This document shows positions 1-9,426 of a stretch of 64,000 nt of DNA, in pieces. A program made the translations under genes and the position numbers. The number at the start of each line of letters is the position of its first letter. The stretch's first letter is position 1. Source of the DNA: an uncultured Pseudoalteromonas sp. (GTDB lineage Bacteria > Pseudomonadota > Gammaproteobacteria > Enterobacterales > Alteromonadaceae); contig CANLRB010000005.1 in assembly GCA_947493455.1 (NCBI GenBank), forward strand, positions 186,001 through 250,000. Reading direction: 5' to 3'. The notes beneath the pieces were generated by a model that saw only the letters and a program-made list of their open reading frames with translations, made no database searches and had not been told where the DNA came from.

Positions 1-71
1 TGGGTATTAGTCATCAATCGCAAAAAAATTGGCAAATACTCAATCCTAAATCACAGTAAATGGAGTATGTG

Positions 72-653
72 ATGATAAAGCCCACGATTATGGCGGCAAG
101 TTTTCTTGCGGCCATTGCGAATAACGCAGTTGCAAATGACTGCGGTAATAATGATTTCGCGACAAACCTATCTCAATTGATTATTAACGATATGCAGCAA
201 CAACGTGTCAATTTAATCTGCGATCAACGCCTCGTGTTAGCCGCAATTAAAAAAGTCAACGAACTTGTCGAAACTGGGCACTTTTATCATGGTCGCGCCA
301 ACGGCCGATTACGCGATGAAGGGTTTAAGTTGCCTGAGTACTATGGAATTGGCATGGCCAATCAAGTTGAAGCCATAGCCGGTGGGCAATCATCTGCTCA
401 GCAAGTGTGGAAAGAATTCAAGCTCTCTGAAGGCCATGCTGATCATTTACTCGGACGCTCCGATTTTTATTTAGAGCAAAATAAAATCGGTATCGCACAC
501 GTATACAAGCAAGACAGTGAACATCGCCACTATTGGGTCGTCTATGTAGCAAAAGAAAGCATTGCAAAGGAGCAAGACATTTTTTATGGCCCGATCCCGA
601 ATAAATCAACCACAGGGGTTATTTATCACGAACAAATAAACTCAAGCGAATAA
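72..653 (+). CDS. secreted CAP (SCP/PR1-like) domain protein
   Basis: Small exported protein of about 193 residues. The start at 72 is chosen because GGAG at 62-65 lies six bases upstream; an in-frame ATG at 60 has no ribosome site. Residues 1-22 form a signal peptide (charged MIK, hydrophobic core, cleavage near AVA|ND). The rest resembles the bacterial CAP fold: a helical front half, then the SEGHADHLLGRSDF and HYWVVYVA segments typical of YkwD-like proteins. CAP proteins are extracellular or periplasmic and their bacterial role is mostly unknown. It stands alone, ends in a strong terminator and faces the TonB receptor gene. Confidence 0.7.
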   Translation: MIKPTIMAASFLAAIANNAVANDCGNNDFATNLSQLIINDMQQQRVNLICDQRLVLAAIKKVNELVETGHFYHGRANGRLRDEGFKLPEYYGIGMANQVEAIAGGQSSAQQVWKEFKLSEGHADHLLGRSDFYLEQNKIGIAHVYKQDSEHRHYWVVYVAKESIAKEQDIFYGPIPNKSTTGVIYHEQINSSE

Positions 654-676
654 AAAAGCCGCTTGCGCGGCTTTTT
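653..676. terminator. bidirectional hairpin terminator
   Basis: A perfect 10-bp stem (AAAAAGCCGC / GCGGCTTTTT) with a TTGC loop. A-tract and T-tract flank it, so it can end both the CAP gene from the left and the TonB receptor gene from the right. Confidence 0.9.
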
Positions 677-698
677 AGTATTTTATTAAACTACGTAG

Positions 699-2951
699 TT
701 AGAAAAAACGTACTTTAAATTCAACACCAACAAAACGACCTTCATTCACAATGCCCGTGTTGTTATTAAAATCAACACCACCAATCACAACTCGCTCATC
801 AGTTAAGTTACGTGCAAACGCAGCCACTTCGTACTCGTTATCACCTGAGGCCCAGTTATAGCCCGTGCGAACACCCCCTTCTAGCAACGCTTCACCGGTA
901 AACTCTGTTGCGCGATACAAGAAGAAGTCAATTTCACTGCGATACGACCAATCGGTGTAAATAAACATTTCACCATTTGCAATCTCTTTGCTGTAACGCA
1001 GGGTAAAGTTTGCAATCCACTCTGGCGCATGTGGCAATCGATTTCCATCAATCACAGCCAAATTATCGCTATTAATTGGATCGGTTATCGTACATGCAAA
1101 ACAACCTTGAATTGCGAGGTTATCTTGTTGAATTTCAGTATTGTTATAGCTCACATTAAAAGTTGCAAATAAATCATCTGCCAGAACCCATTCACTATCG
1201 AGCTCAAAGCCATAACCAACTGTTTTATCGGCATTAATGAGGCGATTAAAGTTTTCATTACCACCTACAGCCGTTAACTGTTGGTCATCCATTTGATAAT
1301 AGAAAACGGTTGCATTAACGCGGCCACGGCCATCTAGTACATCTGATTTAATACCCGTTTCAATCGAGTTAATGGTTTCTGATTTAGCAACCGTTACTTC
1401 GTCACCAAATAAAATGCGACCTTGAATACTCGGCGCTCTAAAGCTATTGGCAATACGTGCAAATAAGTTAATATCGTCTGAATACTTGTACGTACCACTC
1501 AAGTCCCAAGAAACATGGCTGTCGCTAGGATTTGCCGAACCTGATTTAGTACCCGAGCCAAATGGACCTTGTATACGCTCCGCCGTAAAGTCTTTTTCAT
1601 CGTCAGAATAACGCAAGCCAGCCGTCACTTTTAAATCATCCGATACTACATAATCAAGTGACCCGAACAATGCCCACGCGGTGGTATCCTGATTTTGGAT
1701 AGCGTAGCCGTTTTGTACACCTGCTGCGAGTGAATCGTAGCTAAAACTCTCGATGGTTAAGTCTTCAGAAAAATAAAACGCCCCAACTTGATAATTGATG
1801 TCACCACTAAAATTACTCGATAGGCGCAACTCTTGAGTAATTTGGTCGTGATCTGGGATCCCGTCTGCACTTTCAGCAGCGAATGGAATAAAACCATGTC
1901 CGGTCGGTAATTCACAAAAACCGCAACCATAACCACCATCTACATCTGCACGTGAATAGATTTCAGCGCTGTCCCACGCAGAAATACTGGTCACCGTATG
2001 ATTTGGTAAGTCCCATTCAAGTTTTAAGCTTAAACCTTGTGATTCAACTTGCTGTATTGCATTGAGTGCAGCATCATGGTGAACAACATCATCTTTCCAA
2101 CCACTGCGGATCTTGTTCGACCCTTTATCTAATAAATTGCCGTGGAAGATAATAGGCTTTCCATCAAGGTCGCGTACGCGATAATTTAGTAAACCGGTAA
2201 AGTCATCACCTTCATACAAAAACTGAACGCGCGCTGCTTTTTCAGAGTAACCACCGAGCACGTCATTATAACGCCCAGCCGGTGTCACACTATCAATATA
2301 ATCATCTTTATCTTGCCATAATAACGAAACACGCGTTGATAAGTTCTCAGTTAATCCAGTACCAACAGCACCTTCAAAATCAATTGCTCCGTCAGTGCCA
2401 TATGATACTGCTCCGTACCCATCAAACTCTTGCGATGGCTTTACAGAGTCAAATTTAACAAGACCCGCCGGTGTATTTCGACCAAATAGCGTGCCTTGTG
2501 GCCCTCTTAATACTTCGATACGTTCAATATCAAAAACAGGGAAACCTTTTAAAATCGGGTTTTCTTGAACCACATCGTCAACAACAAGCGAAACTGGTTG
2601 CGATGCATTCAAATCGAAGTCTGTATTACCAAGGCCACGAACATAAAAACGTGGGAAAGTTCGGCCAAACGAAGATTCAATTGACAAGCTCGGTATTTTC
2701 GCATTCATAAAACGAATATCCATACCGGCCGAGCTATAGGCATCTAGGTTGTCACCCTGTAAAGCAGATACCGCAACCGGTACCTCTTGTGCATTTTCAA
2801 CACGTTTACGAGCGGTAACTTGAATAATTTCTAATTTACTGGAGTCAATTGCTTGATCTTGTTCTGCGTTAACTGAATAAGAAAAGCCGAGAGAGGCAAC
2901 AAGCGCGGACTGAACGAGTGTTGCAAGCGTAGAACGTTTTAGCGTTTTCAT
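699..2951 (-). CDS. TonB-dependent outer-membrane receptor
   Basis: About 750 residues, normal for a TonB receptor. The signal peptide begins MKTLKRS and ends near VNA|EQD, so the ATG at 2951 is preferred over the longer ATG at 2978, which has no ribosome site. The plug domain follows, with the family hallmark IEVLRGPQGTLFGRN. A 22-strand-type barrel then ends in aromatic FF, the usual beta-barrel assembly signal. Two close cysteine pairs (GCGFC and GCFAC) probably form loop disulfides. The substrate cannot be read from sequence; no siderophore, B12 or polysaccharide genes are adjacent. It would take up a ligand across the outer membrane using TonB-ExbBD energy. Confidence 0.88.
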   Translation of the reverse strand: MKTLKRSTLATLVQSALVASLGFSYSVNAEQDQAIDSSKLEIIQVTARKRVENAQEVPVAVSALQGDNLDAYSSAGMDIRFMNAKIPSLSIESSFGRTFPRFYVRGLGNTDFDLNASQPVSLVVDDVVQENPILKGFPVFDIERIEVLRGPQGTLFGRNTPAGLVKFDSVKPSQEFDGYGAVSYGTDGAIDFEGAVGTGLTENLSTRVSLLWQDKDDYIDSVTPAGRYNDVLGGYSEKAARVQFLYEGDDFTGLLNYRVRDLDGKPIIFHGNLLDKGSNKIRSGWKDDVVHHDAALNAIQQVESQGLSLKLEWDLPNHTVTSISAWDSAEIYSRADVDGGYGCGFCELPTGHGFIPFAAESADGIPDHDQITQELRLSSNFSGDINYQVGAFYFSEDLTIESFSYDSLAAGVQNGYAIQNQDTTAWALFGSLDYVVSDDLKVTAGLRYSDDEKDFTAERIQGPFGSGTKSGSANPSDSHVSWDLSGTYKYSDDINLFARIANSFRAPSIQGRILFGDEVTVAKSETINSIETGIKSDVLDGRGRVNATVFYYQMDDQQLTAVGGNENFNRLINADKTVGYGFELDSEWVLADDLFATFNVSYNNTEIQQDNLAIQGCFACTITDPINSDNLAVIDGNRLPHAPEWIANFTLRYSKEIANGEMFIYTDWSYRSEIDFFLYRATEFTGEALLEGGVRTGYNWASGDNEYEVAAFARNLTDERVVIGGVDFNNNTGIVNEGRFVGVEFKVRFF

Positions 2952-3477
2952 TTTGGTTAGAAACCTTATGGCACTCAAAATAAACGAATGTTTAGCGCTT
3001 AGTCCATTAAACGGTGTAAATTCAATTTTTCGCGAAATTTGCGGACCTAGTTATTTGAGCGCAAGGTATAACTAGGCTGAATTACAATTTTTAAGTCGCT
3101 ACCACAACTAGATTAGTACTAGATTTAGAATTTGTAACAACGAATGACAATTTCCCGTCAATTTGTAACGAAAGTATAGAAAAAAGGCACAAAGACTCAA
3201 GGACAAAAGCCCTTGTAATTGTTAGGGAATTGAGATAAGAATTTGAATAGCTGCCAAACCAGTTTAGCTAACTTCACATTCATCGCACAGGACTTTTGCC
3301 CTCCCTACACTATACGCAACCAACTAATCGTTTTAATTAATTTATATATATAAGATTTTTAAGATAAATTTATCTATCTCGCGGCGTTTAAGCTAAGCCA
3401 CCAGTTCCTAAAAATAGCATTTGAACTCTGTGTGAAAGTGCTTACAATGTAATTTCATTTTTAATTACAGAGTCATT
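2952..3477. other. long AT-rich intergenic region
   Basis: About 525 bases between divergent genes (TonB receptor leftward, Tim44-like protein rightward), so both promoters must lie here. I see no open frame, no RNA gene, no clear Fur-box palindrome and no convincing -35/-10 pair. Around 3201-3225 there is only a weak short inverted repeat (CAAGG...CCTTG). Confidence 0.4.
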
Positions 3478-4320
3478 ATGAAAAAAGTCATTTTAATCAT
3501 ATTAACGGCGCTCGTTGCTCTTTCACTTTCTTTTGATGCAGATGCGCGTAAAAAGTTTGGCAGCAAAAAGAAAGGTAAAACGTTTAAAACAGCAACAGCA
3601 CAACCTAAACAGCCCGTAAATACAAATAACCCAACTTTAAAAAAGAAATCATCAAGTAAAAAAGGACTCATGGGCGGCATTTTAGGCGGCCTGCTTGCGG
3701 GTGGCTTGATTGCAGCTATGCTGGGCGGTGATTTTGAAGGTATGCAAATTTTCGATATGTTACTTATCGCGGTGGTTGCATTTATCTTATTTAAAGTGTT
3801 CAAAAATATGATGCGCAAAAAAGCGATGCAGCAAACGCCTGCAGGCGCGCCATTTAGCACTAATCAACAGTTTAAAGCTGAGCCTCAACACACTCAAAAT
3901 GCGCCTCTGGCTTCCGGATTTGGGCAAAACGATGTGCCATTTAATTTGCCGCCAGGCTTTGACTCTAACGGCTTTTTACAAGGTGCTCGTAGTCACTACC
4001 ACACATTACAAAAAGCGTGGAATGACGCTGACTTTGCCACTATATCTGAGTATGTAAGTGCCGAACTCTGCGAGCAAATGAAAATTGACCGTCAACAACA
4101 CGAAGCGGTTGAAACAGAAGTTATGTTTGTCGATGCTGAACTCGTACGCGCTGACACAACTCCAACAGTTTGGCAGTTAAGTGTTCAATTTAAAGGAAAG
4201 TACCGCGATTTAGGCGATAAAGTAGAAGAGCCGATTCTAGAGGTATGGCACCTAGAGCGATTAACCTCAGATGCCAACGCACCTTGGGTGATAGTGGGTA
4301 TCGAAGACTTAGTTGATTAA
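3478..4320 (+). CDS. Tim44-like domain membrane protein
   Basis: 280 residues. An N-terminal signal or anchor (MKKVILIILTALVALSLS) is followed by a very basic Lys/Ser-rich stretch (about 24-62) and a Gly-rich hydrophobic segment (LMGGILGGLLAGGLIAAMLGG). A second membrane helix follows near 92-108, and the C-terminal half (about 155-280) resembles the Tim44 fold seen in many proteobacterial proteins. The bacterial function is unknown; the mitochondrial relative tethers Hsp70 to the inner membrane. It stands alone and ends in a strong terminator shared with putP. Confidence 0.72.
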   Translation: MKKVILIILTALVALSLSFDADARKKFGSKKKGKTFKTATAQPKQPVNTNNPTLKKKSSSKKGLMGGILGGLLAGGLIAAMLGGDFEGMQIFDMLLIAVVAFILFKVFKNMMRKKAMQQTPAGAPFSTNQQFKAEPQHTQNAPLASGFGQNDVPFNLPPGFDSNGFLQGARSHYHTLQKAWNDADFATISEYVSAELCEQMKIDRQQHEAVETEVMFVDAELVRADTTPTVWQLSVQFKGKYRDLGDKVEEPILEVWHLERLTSDANAPWVIVGIEDLVD

Positions 4321-4334
4321 TTATCATCAACAAT

Positions 4335-4363
4335 AAAAAAGGTTCGCAGTGCGAACCTTTTTT
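4335..4363. terminator. bidirectional hairpin terminator
   Basis: A-tract, then GGTTCGC, loop AGT, GCGAACC and a T-tract. It lies between the converging Tim44-like gene and putP and can serve both. Confidence 0.9.
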
Positions 4364-4368
4364 ATTTT

Positions 4369-5856
4369 CTATTTATACTCACCTGCAACCGCATTAAACT
4401 GCGCTAAAATTTCATCACTCGGTGCCTTAGTCATTTTACTAACAACCACCACCGTAATTGTAGCCATTATAAACCCAGGCACAATCTCATACATCAAACT
4501 ACTTAAAGATTGACCGGAAACGGTGATCGGCAAGTAAATCCACAGTAGTACAGTCACCGCGCCCGTGATTATACCAGCCAAAGCACCAAAGCGATTCATA
4601 CCTGACCAGTACAAGCTTAAAATGATAACAGGTCCAAAAGCCGCACCAAAACCAGCCCATGCATTGCTTACTAAACTTAGTATTGAGCTATCCCTATCGT
4701 AAGCCAGATAGATAGCAACGAGTGCAACTATCATTACGCATAAACGCCCTACAAAAACTTGTTGTTTATCGCTTGCACCGGTATTTAAAAACGTCTTATA
4801 AACATCTTCGGTCAAGGAGCTCGACGTCACTAATAGCTGTGAAGAAATGGTACTCATAATCGCCGCTAAAATAGCAGCAAGCAAAAAGCCAGATACGAGC
4901 GGATGGAACAAAACTGTAGAAAGCAGCACAAAAATAGTTTCCGCATCTTTTAATTCTATACCAGTTTGTTTTACATAAACTAAGCCAACAAAGCCGGTTG
5001 CCATTGCGCCAATAAGCGACACCACCATCCAACTCATGCCAATTCTACGTGCTATCGGTAGCTCTTTAACTGAACGTATTGCCATAAAACGAACAATAAT
5101 ATGAGGTTGACCAAAATAACCTAGCCCCCATGCCATTGCTGAAATAACCCCAAGTACCGAAACGCCGCTGGCAAAGTTAAGCAAGTCCGAGTTATGCTGA
5201 TTAATCACCTCAACTGTCGTATCTATTCCGCCTATTTCTGTAAGCACTACTACTGGCACTAAAATCAGTGCGAGAAACATGATACAGCCTTGTACAAAAT
5301 CAGTCAGACTAACCGCTAGAAAACCACCAAACAGTGTGTAAACAACAACCACGCCCGCTGTAATGTATAAGCCCATTTCATAACTAAGCGAAAACGACGA
5401 TTCAAATAATTTTCCGCCAGCAACAATGCCGGATGAAGTATAGAGCGTAAAAAACAAAATAATGACAATCGAGCTCACTATTCGCAACAGACGACTGCTA
5501 TCAGCAAACCGGTTCTCAAAAAAGTCAGGTAGTGTAATAGAATCATTCGCAATTTCGGTATAGCTGCGCAGTCGCGGTGCAACAATCAAGTAGTTTAAGT
5601 AAGCACCAATAATTAAACCAACGCCAATCCAAGCGCTACTAAGCCCAGATAAGTACATCGCACCTGGTAAGCCCATTAACATCCAGCCGCTCATATCAGA
5701 TGCACCGGCTGAGAGCGCGGTGACACTCGGGCTTAAATTTCGCCCACCAAGCATATAGCCAGACACATCGCTGGTCGATTTTTTATATGCATAAAAGCCT
5801 ATTCCTAGCATCAGCGCAAAGTAAATCGACAGTGAAACTAAAGTTCCAATTTCCAC
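4369..5856 (-). CDS. putP: sodium/proline symporter PutP
   Basis: 495 residues, the usual length of PutP (SSS family, about 13 membrane helices). The N-terminal part carries the family signature region GGRNLSPSVTALSAGASDMSGW, which includes the Na+-contact helix of PutP, and the following LPGAMYLSGLSSAWIG matches E. coli-type PutP closely. It imports proline with Na+ across the inner membrane, for use as carbon/nitrogen source or osmoprotectant. putA is not adjacent. The gene is divergent from the EAL-HDOD gene across 254 bases and ends at the shared terminator. Confidence 0.92.
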   Translation of the reverse strand: MEIGTLVSLSIYFALMLGIGFYAYKKSTSDVSGYMLGGRNLSPSVTALSAGASDMSGWMLMGLPGAMYLSGLSSAWIGVGLIIGAYLNYLIVAPRLRSYTEIANDSITLPDFFENRFADSSRLLRIVSSIVIILFFTLYTSSGIVAGGKLFESSFSLSYEMGLYITAGVVVVYTLFGGFLAVSLTDFVQGCIMFLALILVPVVVLTEIGGIDTTVEVINQHNSDLLNFASGVSVLGVISAMAWGLGYFGQPHIIVRFMAIRSVKELPIARRIGMSWMVVSLIGAMATGFVGLVYVKQTGIELKDAETIFVLLSTVLFHPLVSGFLLAAILAAIMSTISSQLLVTSSSLTEDVYKTFLNTGASDKQQVFVGRLCVMIVALVAIYLAYDRDSSILSLVSNAWAGFGAAFGPVIILSLYWSGMNRFGALAGIITGAVTVLLWIYLPITVSGQSLSSLMYEIVPGFIMATITVVVVSKMTKAPSDEILAQFNAVAGEYK

Positions 5857-6110
5857 TCAACCTCCTATTTTTATTTTAGTTATCAAGTTAGATTAACATT
5901 GCGCCCAATATAACAAACAATCAACTGATTTTCTTGCTTAACAACATTCTGACGACTTAAAAAAGATACATGTGAATACATGGCAAATGAACTCGCCACA
6001 ATATTAGATGAAAATAAACTGAAATTGCCCTATAGTCTGTGGTAAACAAAAAAGAAATAAGCAGTACGACTGTTTTATAATATCATCACAGGATACAAGG
6101 TTTACTCTAT

Positions 6111-7337
6111 ATGTATTTTTACGCGGCAAGACAGCCGATTTTGGACAGAGAAAAAAACCTCATAGGGTACGAATTACTTTTTCGTGACAGTCTCGATAAT
6201 GTCTTCCCCAACATCGACGAAAATGAAGCAACGTCTAAGTTAATTGAAGGCAGTCAATTTAGCTTTGGCCTTGAAGACATGACGGGCAACAAGCCCGCAT
6301 TTATTAATTTCACCTTACAAACATTACAAAAAGACTACCCTTCTATTTTGGGTAAAGAGCAAGTGGTTGTTGAAATACTTGAAACAGTGCAGCCTGGAAA
6401 GCGACTTCTCGCAATTGTAAAAGACCTTAAAGAGCAGGGCTACACCCTCGCGCTTGATGACTACATTCATGCTCCTGTATGGCGTCATTTTTACCCGTTT
6501 ATCGATATCATTAAAATCGATTGGTTGGAAACTGACATCGAACTCATCAAACAAATAATTGAAGATACCAAAGACTTTCCGCAAATAAAGTTTTTAGCCG
6601 AAAAAGTTGAGACCCATGAGCAATTTCAACAAGCACTTGAGTTAGGGTTTAGCTATTTCCAAGGCTTTTTCTTTGCCAAACCTGAAGTCGTGCAAAGTCG
6701 CGCACTCGCACCATCAGAAATGACGTTAGCAGAACTACTCTATGAAACCTCGGTTGCTGAATTGGATCTGAAAAAAATTACCGAAGTATTTCAACGAGAC
6801 GTCAACCTGTCTTACAAACTATTGCGCTATTCAAACTCAGCTGCATTTAAGCGCAGAGCTGAAATAAGCACAATAAAGCAAGCACTTGTTGTACTTGGCT
6901 CAGAAGAGCTAAAACGCTTTTTATCAGTACTCTTTACCGCGCAAATTTCATCTGAAAAACCACCTGAATTAATGCGTCTCTCTTTGACACGCGCAAAGTT
7001 TGCAGAACTCCTAGCTCAAGAAGCAGGTCAATACAAAGAAACCTCGAAAGCATTTCTAACCGGCATGATGTCGCTCATCGATGGTATTTTAGACCAGCCG
7101 ATGGAAAGCATTCTTGAAAAACTACCATTGGCTCAAGAAATAAAGGACGCAATCGTGGAGCGCAGTGGACTGCTTGCACAATACCTCGACTTGGTCGAAG
7201 CCTATGAGCAAGCTAACTGGGACAAAGCGGAACAAGCAACCACCGCTCTCAAGCTTGAGAATAACAAAGTGCCTGATGCTTATCATGAGGCGGTGCAATG
7301 GGCAAACGCACAAATGGTCGCGATGAGTAAATCATAA
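6111..7337 (+). CDS. EAL-HDOD signalling protein (degenerate EAL)
   Basis: 408 residues, as expected for the YuxH/CdgJ-type family: an EAL domain at about 1-200 and an HDOD domain at about 205-390. The EAL motif reads YELLFR, and the loop that should be DDFGTG reads LDDYIHAP, so key Mg2+/c-di-GMP catalytic residues are missing. The protein is probably a binding or scaffold regulator, not a phosphodiesterase (inference from the motifs). Vibrio homologues of this architecture affect motility, but nothing here proves the same role. It is a single gene, followed by an 8-bp tandem repeat and a terminator. Confidence 0.85.
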   Translation: MYFYAARQPILDREKNLIGYELLFRDSLDNVFPNIDENEATSKLIEGSQFSFGLEDMTGNKPAFINFTLQTLQKDYPSILGKEQVVVEILETVQPGKRLLAIVKDLKEQGYTLALDDYIHAPVWRHFYPFIDIIKIDWLETDIELIKQIIEDTKDFPQIKFLAEKVETHEQFQQALELGFSYFQGFFFAKPEVVQSRALAPSEMTLAELLYETSVAELDLKKITEVFQRDVNLSYKLLRYSNSAAFKRRAEISTIKQALVVLGSEELKRFLSVLFTAQISSEKPPELMRLSLTRAKFAELLAQEAGQYKETSKAFLTGMMSLIDGILDQPMESILEKLPLAQEIKDAIVERSGLLAQYLDLVEAYEQANWDKAEQATTALKLENNKVPDAYHEAVQWANAQMVAMSKS

Positions 7338-7346
7338 CCTGCTAGC

Positions 7347-7386
7347 CATTTATACATTTATACATTTATACATTTATACATTTATT
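7347..7386. repeat. 8-bp tandem repeat, five units
   Basis: Unit CATTTATA: four perfect copies (7347-7378) and a fifth with one change (CATTTATT). It starts 10 bases after the EAL-HDOD stop codon and ends before the terminator hairpin, so it sits in the 3' untranslated part of the transcript. Repeats of this kind often change copy number by strand slippage. Confidence 0.95.
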
Positions 7387-7394
7387 CGAAATAT

Positions 7395-7424
7395 AAAAAA
7401 ACCGACGCAACTGCGTCGGTTTTT
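7395..7424. terminator. bidirectional hairpin terminator
   Basis: A-tract, ACCGACGCA / TGCGTCGGT stem and T-tract. It lies between converging EAL-HDOD and mlaA genes and can end both transcripts. Confidence 0.9.
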
Positions 7425-7427
7425 ATT

Positions 7428-8156
7428 TTAAAGATTTTCTAAAAAGTCTTCGTCGTATTCTTCTTCTGACTCAGGTTCTGGCGGTTCGCCATCATAGAGC
7501 TCGTAGAGCTGTCGCTGAAAATATATATCTTTTAAGAAGATATATGGGTCGAGCGATTCATTTAATAGCGACTCTTGCGGAATTAAAGATGCTCTTGCTT
7601 CAAGAGCGCGCACAGCAAATACCAAGAATGACTGCGGCGTAGTCATCGTTACCGACGGAATAATTAAATTATCAACCGCTGTTCCGGTAATGTTACGCAC
7701 GGTACTCGGGCCATATGCTGGAAACATTAAATAAGCGCCGTCACCAACTCCCCATACCCCGAGGGTTTGACCAAAGTCTTCATCCTGTTCTTTTAAGCCA
7801 ATTTCGCTCGCGACGTCAAACAAACCGAATACGCCCACTGTTGAATTAACCAAAAAACGAGCCAGATTAACACCGGAATCAGACATTTTTCCTTGCAGCG
7901 CCGAGTTCGCAGAATCAATCGGTGCATCTAAATTAGTTGTAAAATTAACCAAGCCACGACGCACTGGCTGTGGCGTAATTTTAGTGTAACCGACCGCTGC
8001 CGGACGCAAAATATACGCATCCAGTACATCCATATTAAACTCATAAATCGGTCTATTTACCGATTGCAAAGGATCTCGAGGGTCTTCCTTTTCCGGTGGC
8101 ACCTGCGCACACCCAGCCAATGCAGTAAGCACTAACAGCAAGGCTTTTTTAATCAT
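7428..8156 (-). CDS. mlaA: outer-membrane lipoprotein MlaA (VacJ)
   Basis: MlaA takes mislocalised phospholipids from the outer leaflet of the outer membrane and passes them to MlaC. The start at 8156 (MIKKALLLVLTALAGC) is chosen because GGA lies nine bases upstream and it gives a standard lipoprotein signal with lipobox LAGC, Cys16. The longer frame from 8186 would overlap ccmI. The body has the family features DPLQSVNRPIYEFN and FGQTLGVWGVGDGAYLMFP. The C-terminal tail is very acidic (EPESEEEYDEDF). The other mla genes are not here. It follows ccmI directly and may be co-transcribed with the ccm operon. Confidence 0.92.
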   Translation of the reverse strand: MIKKALLLVLTALAGCAQVPPEKEDPRDPLQSVNRPIYEFNMDVLDAYILRPAAVGYTKITPQPVRRGLVNFTTNLDAPIDSANSALQGKMSDSGVNLARFLVNSTVGVFGLFDVASEIGLKEQDEDFGQTLGVWGVGDGAYLMFPAYGPSTVRNITGTAVDNLIIPSVTMTTPQSFLVFAVRALEARASLIPQESLLNESLDPYIFLKDIYFQRQLYELYDGEPPEPESEEEYDEDFLENL

Positions 8157-8169
8157 AGTTGTCATTCCG

Positions 8170-9426
8170 TTACAATCGCTTATCAATTTTCAGCGTTACA
8201 CTTTGAGTGTTTTCTAGGTTGATCATTTGTGAGCGCGCTTCAAATTCACCTGATTGCGCCTGCACATTTTCGTCTAGCGATATACGTGCGATCACTTCAA
8301 CCTGATCAAATTTACTTAAGTTCAATCCATCAACCATAGCATTTGCATCACTTAAGCGCAGCTCTAAAGGCAACGTATACTGATTTTTCTTAATCACAGC
8401 CAACGGCATTGGTGGGCCATTGACTGCTTTCGCAAATACAAACAAGGTACTTTGTTTTGGTAGCTGATCAACCAATTCAGATGAAAGTGCAATACTGACG
8501 TCTATATAGCGACCTTGTCCATCGTTATTTTGTGTTAAATTGTTAATTTTATTAAGTTCCGACTCGACTTCTTGCAAGCGCTGTTGAAGCATTGCATAAC
8601 GGCTATCTGACTCATTGATTGCCGACAGCAGCAATTCAAAAGCGGTCTTCGCTTCTAACCAATCTTTACGCTCATAAGCTATCAAGGCTAATAGCGACAC
8701 CGCATCTAAATTACTCGGTTCAATCGCTAACACTTGCGACAGCATTTTCGCCGCCTTTGTGACTGATGACTCAGAACCTTCGAACAATAAAGCCTGTGAG
8801 TAACTTAATAAGGCATTAACATTATTCGGGTTCATATCAAGCACTTTTTGAAACGCTTGCTCTGCCATATCAAAGTCATTTAATTGCATCACAATACGGC
8901 CCAGCAAAAACCAAGCCATTTCATCATCGCCCTGCTCCGCAAGTTGCGTACGCAAGCCCAGTGCAAACTGTTGCATTTCATTATTTGATAGCGGCTCGCC
9001 TTGTTGCAACACGGCTCGCTTACCAAGTTCCGGTAAATTTTCAGTCGCTTGTTGCCACTGGGTCAACAGATGAAAATTCCCTGTCACATAATAAAACACA
9101 CCACAAAAACTCACTAAAAAGAGTGCCGCAGAAAGTGAAAAAGTGCGTTTACTGCCTTTGATGCTTTGCTGTTGCAATGGTGATAGTTCATTTAACAATA
9201 AACGCTTTTGTTCGATAACAGCACTGTCGTAATCTTTTTGATTTAACTTTCCGTTATCAATTTCATCTTGCAGCTCTTGTAAGCGAGCAAAATAACTATC
9301 GATGCGTAATGCGTTTGCATTCGGATTGAGCGATTCTTTGTGCGAACGCTTAATAAACGGGTACACAATTAGCAACGTCGCGAATAGTAATAGCGCCGCA
9401 CTCAAAACTAAAAATGTCGATATCAT
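8170..9426 (-). CDS. ccmI: cytochrome c maturation chaperone CcmI
   Basis: 418 residues. Two N-terminal membrane helices (about 1-24 and 95-113) flank a cytoplasmic loop, and a periplasmic part with TPR repeats follows (about 165-285; WFLLGRIVMQLNDFDMAEQAF, then NNVNALLSYSQALL). The C-terminal beta-rich domain (about 305-418) is the CcmI-type extension. CcmI holds apocytochrome c and presents it to CcmF/H for haem ligation. It overlaps ccmH by four bases and is the last ccm gene. Confidence 0.9.
   Translation of the reverse strand: MISTFLVLSAALLLFATLLIVYPFIKRSHKESLNPNANALRIDSYFARLQELQDEIDNGKLNQKDYDSAVIEQKRLLLNELSPLQQQSIKGSKRTFSLSAALFLVSFCGVFYYVTGNFHLLTQWQQATENLPELGKRAVLQQGEPLSNNEMQQFALGLRTQLAEQGDDEMAWFLLGRIVMQLNDFDMAEQAFQKVLDMNPNNVNALLSYSQALLFEGSESSVTKAAKMLSQVLAIEPSNLDAVSLLALIAYERKDWLEAKTAFELLLSAINESDSRYAMLQQRLQEVESELNKINNLTQNNDGQGRYIDVSIALSSELVDQLPKQSTLFVFAKAVNGPPMPLAVIKKNQYTLPLELRLSDANAMVDGLNLSKFDQVEVIARISLDENVQAQSGEFEARSQMINLENTQSVTLKIDKRL

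Noticed and set aside
1-72. Possible C-terminal tail of a gene entering from the left edge
   Set aside because: Two frames are open (one stops at 57-59, another at 70-72), and neither gives a recognisable protein end, so no call is justified.
2979-3477. Fur box or small RNA between the TonB receptor and Tim44-like genes
   Set aside because: No GATAATGATAATC-like palindrome, no terminator-like hairpin with T-tract, and no clear promoter pair.
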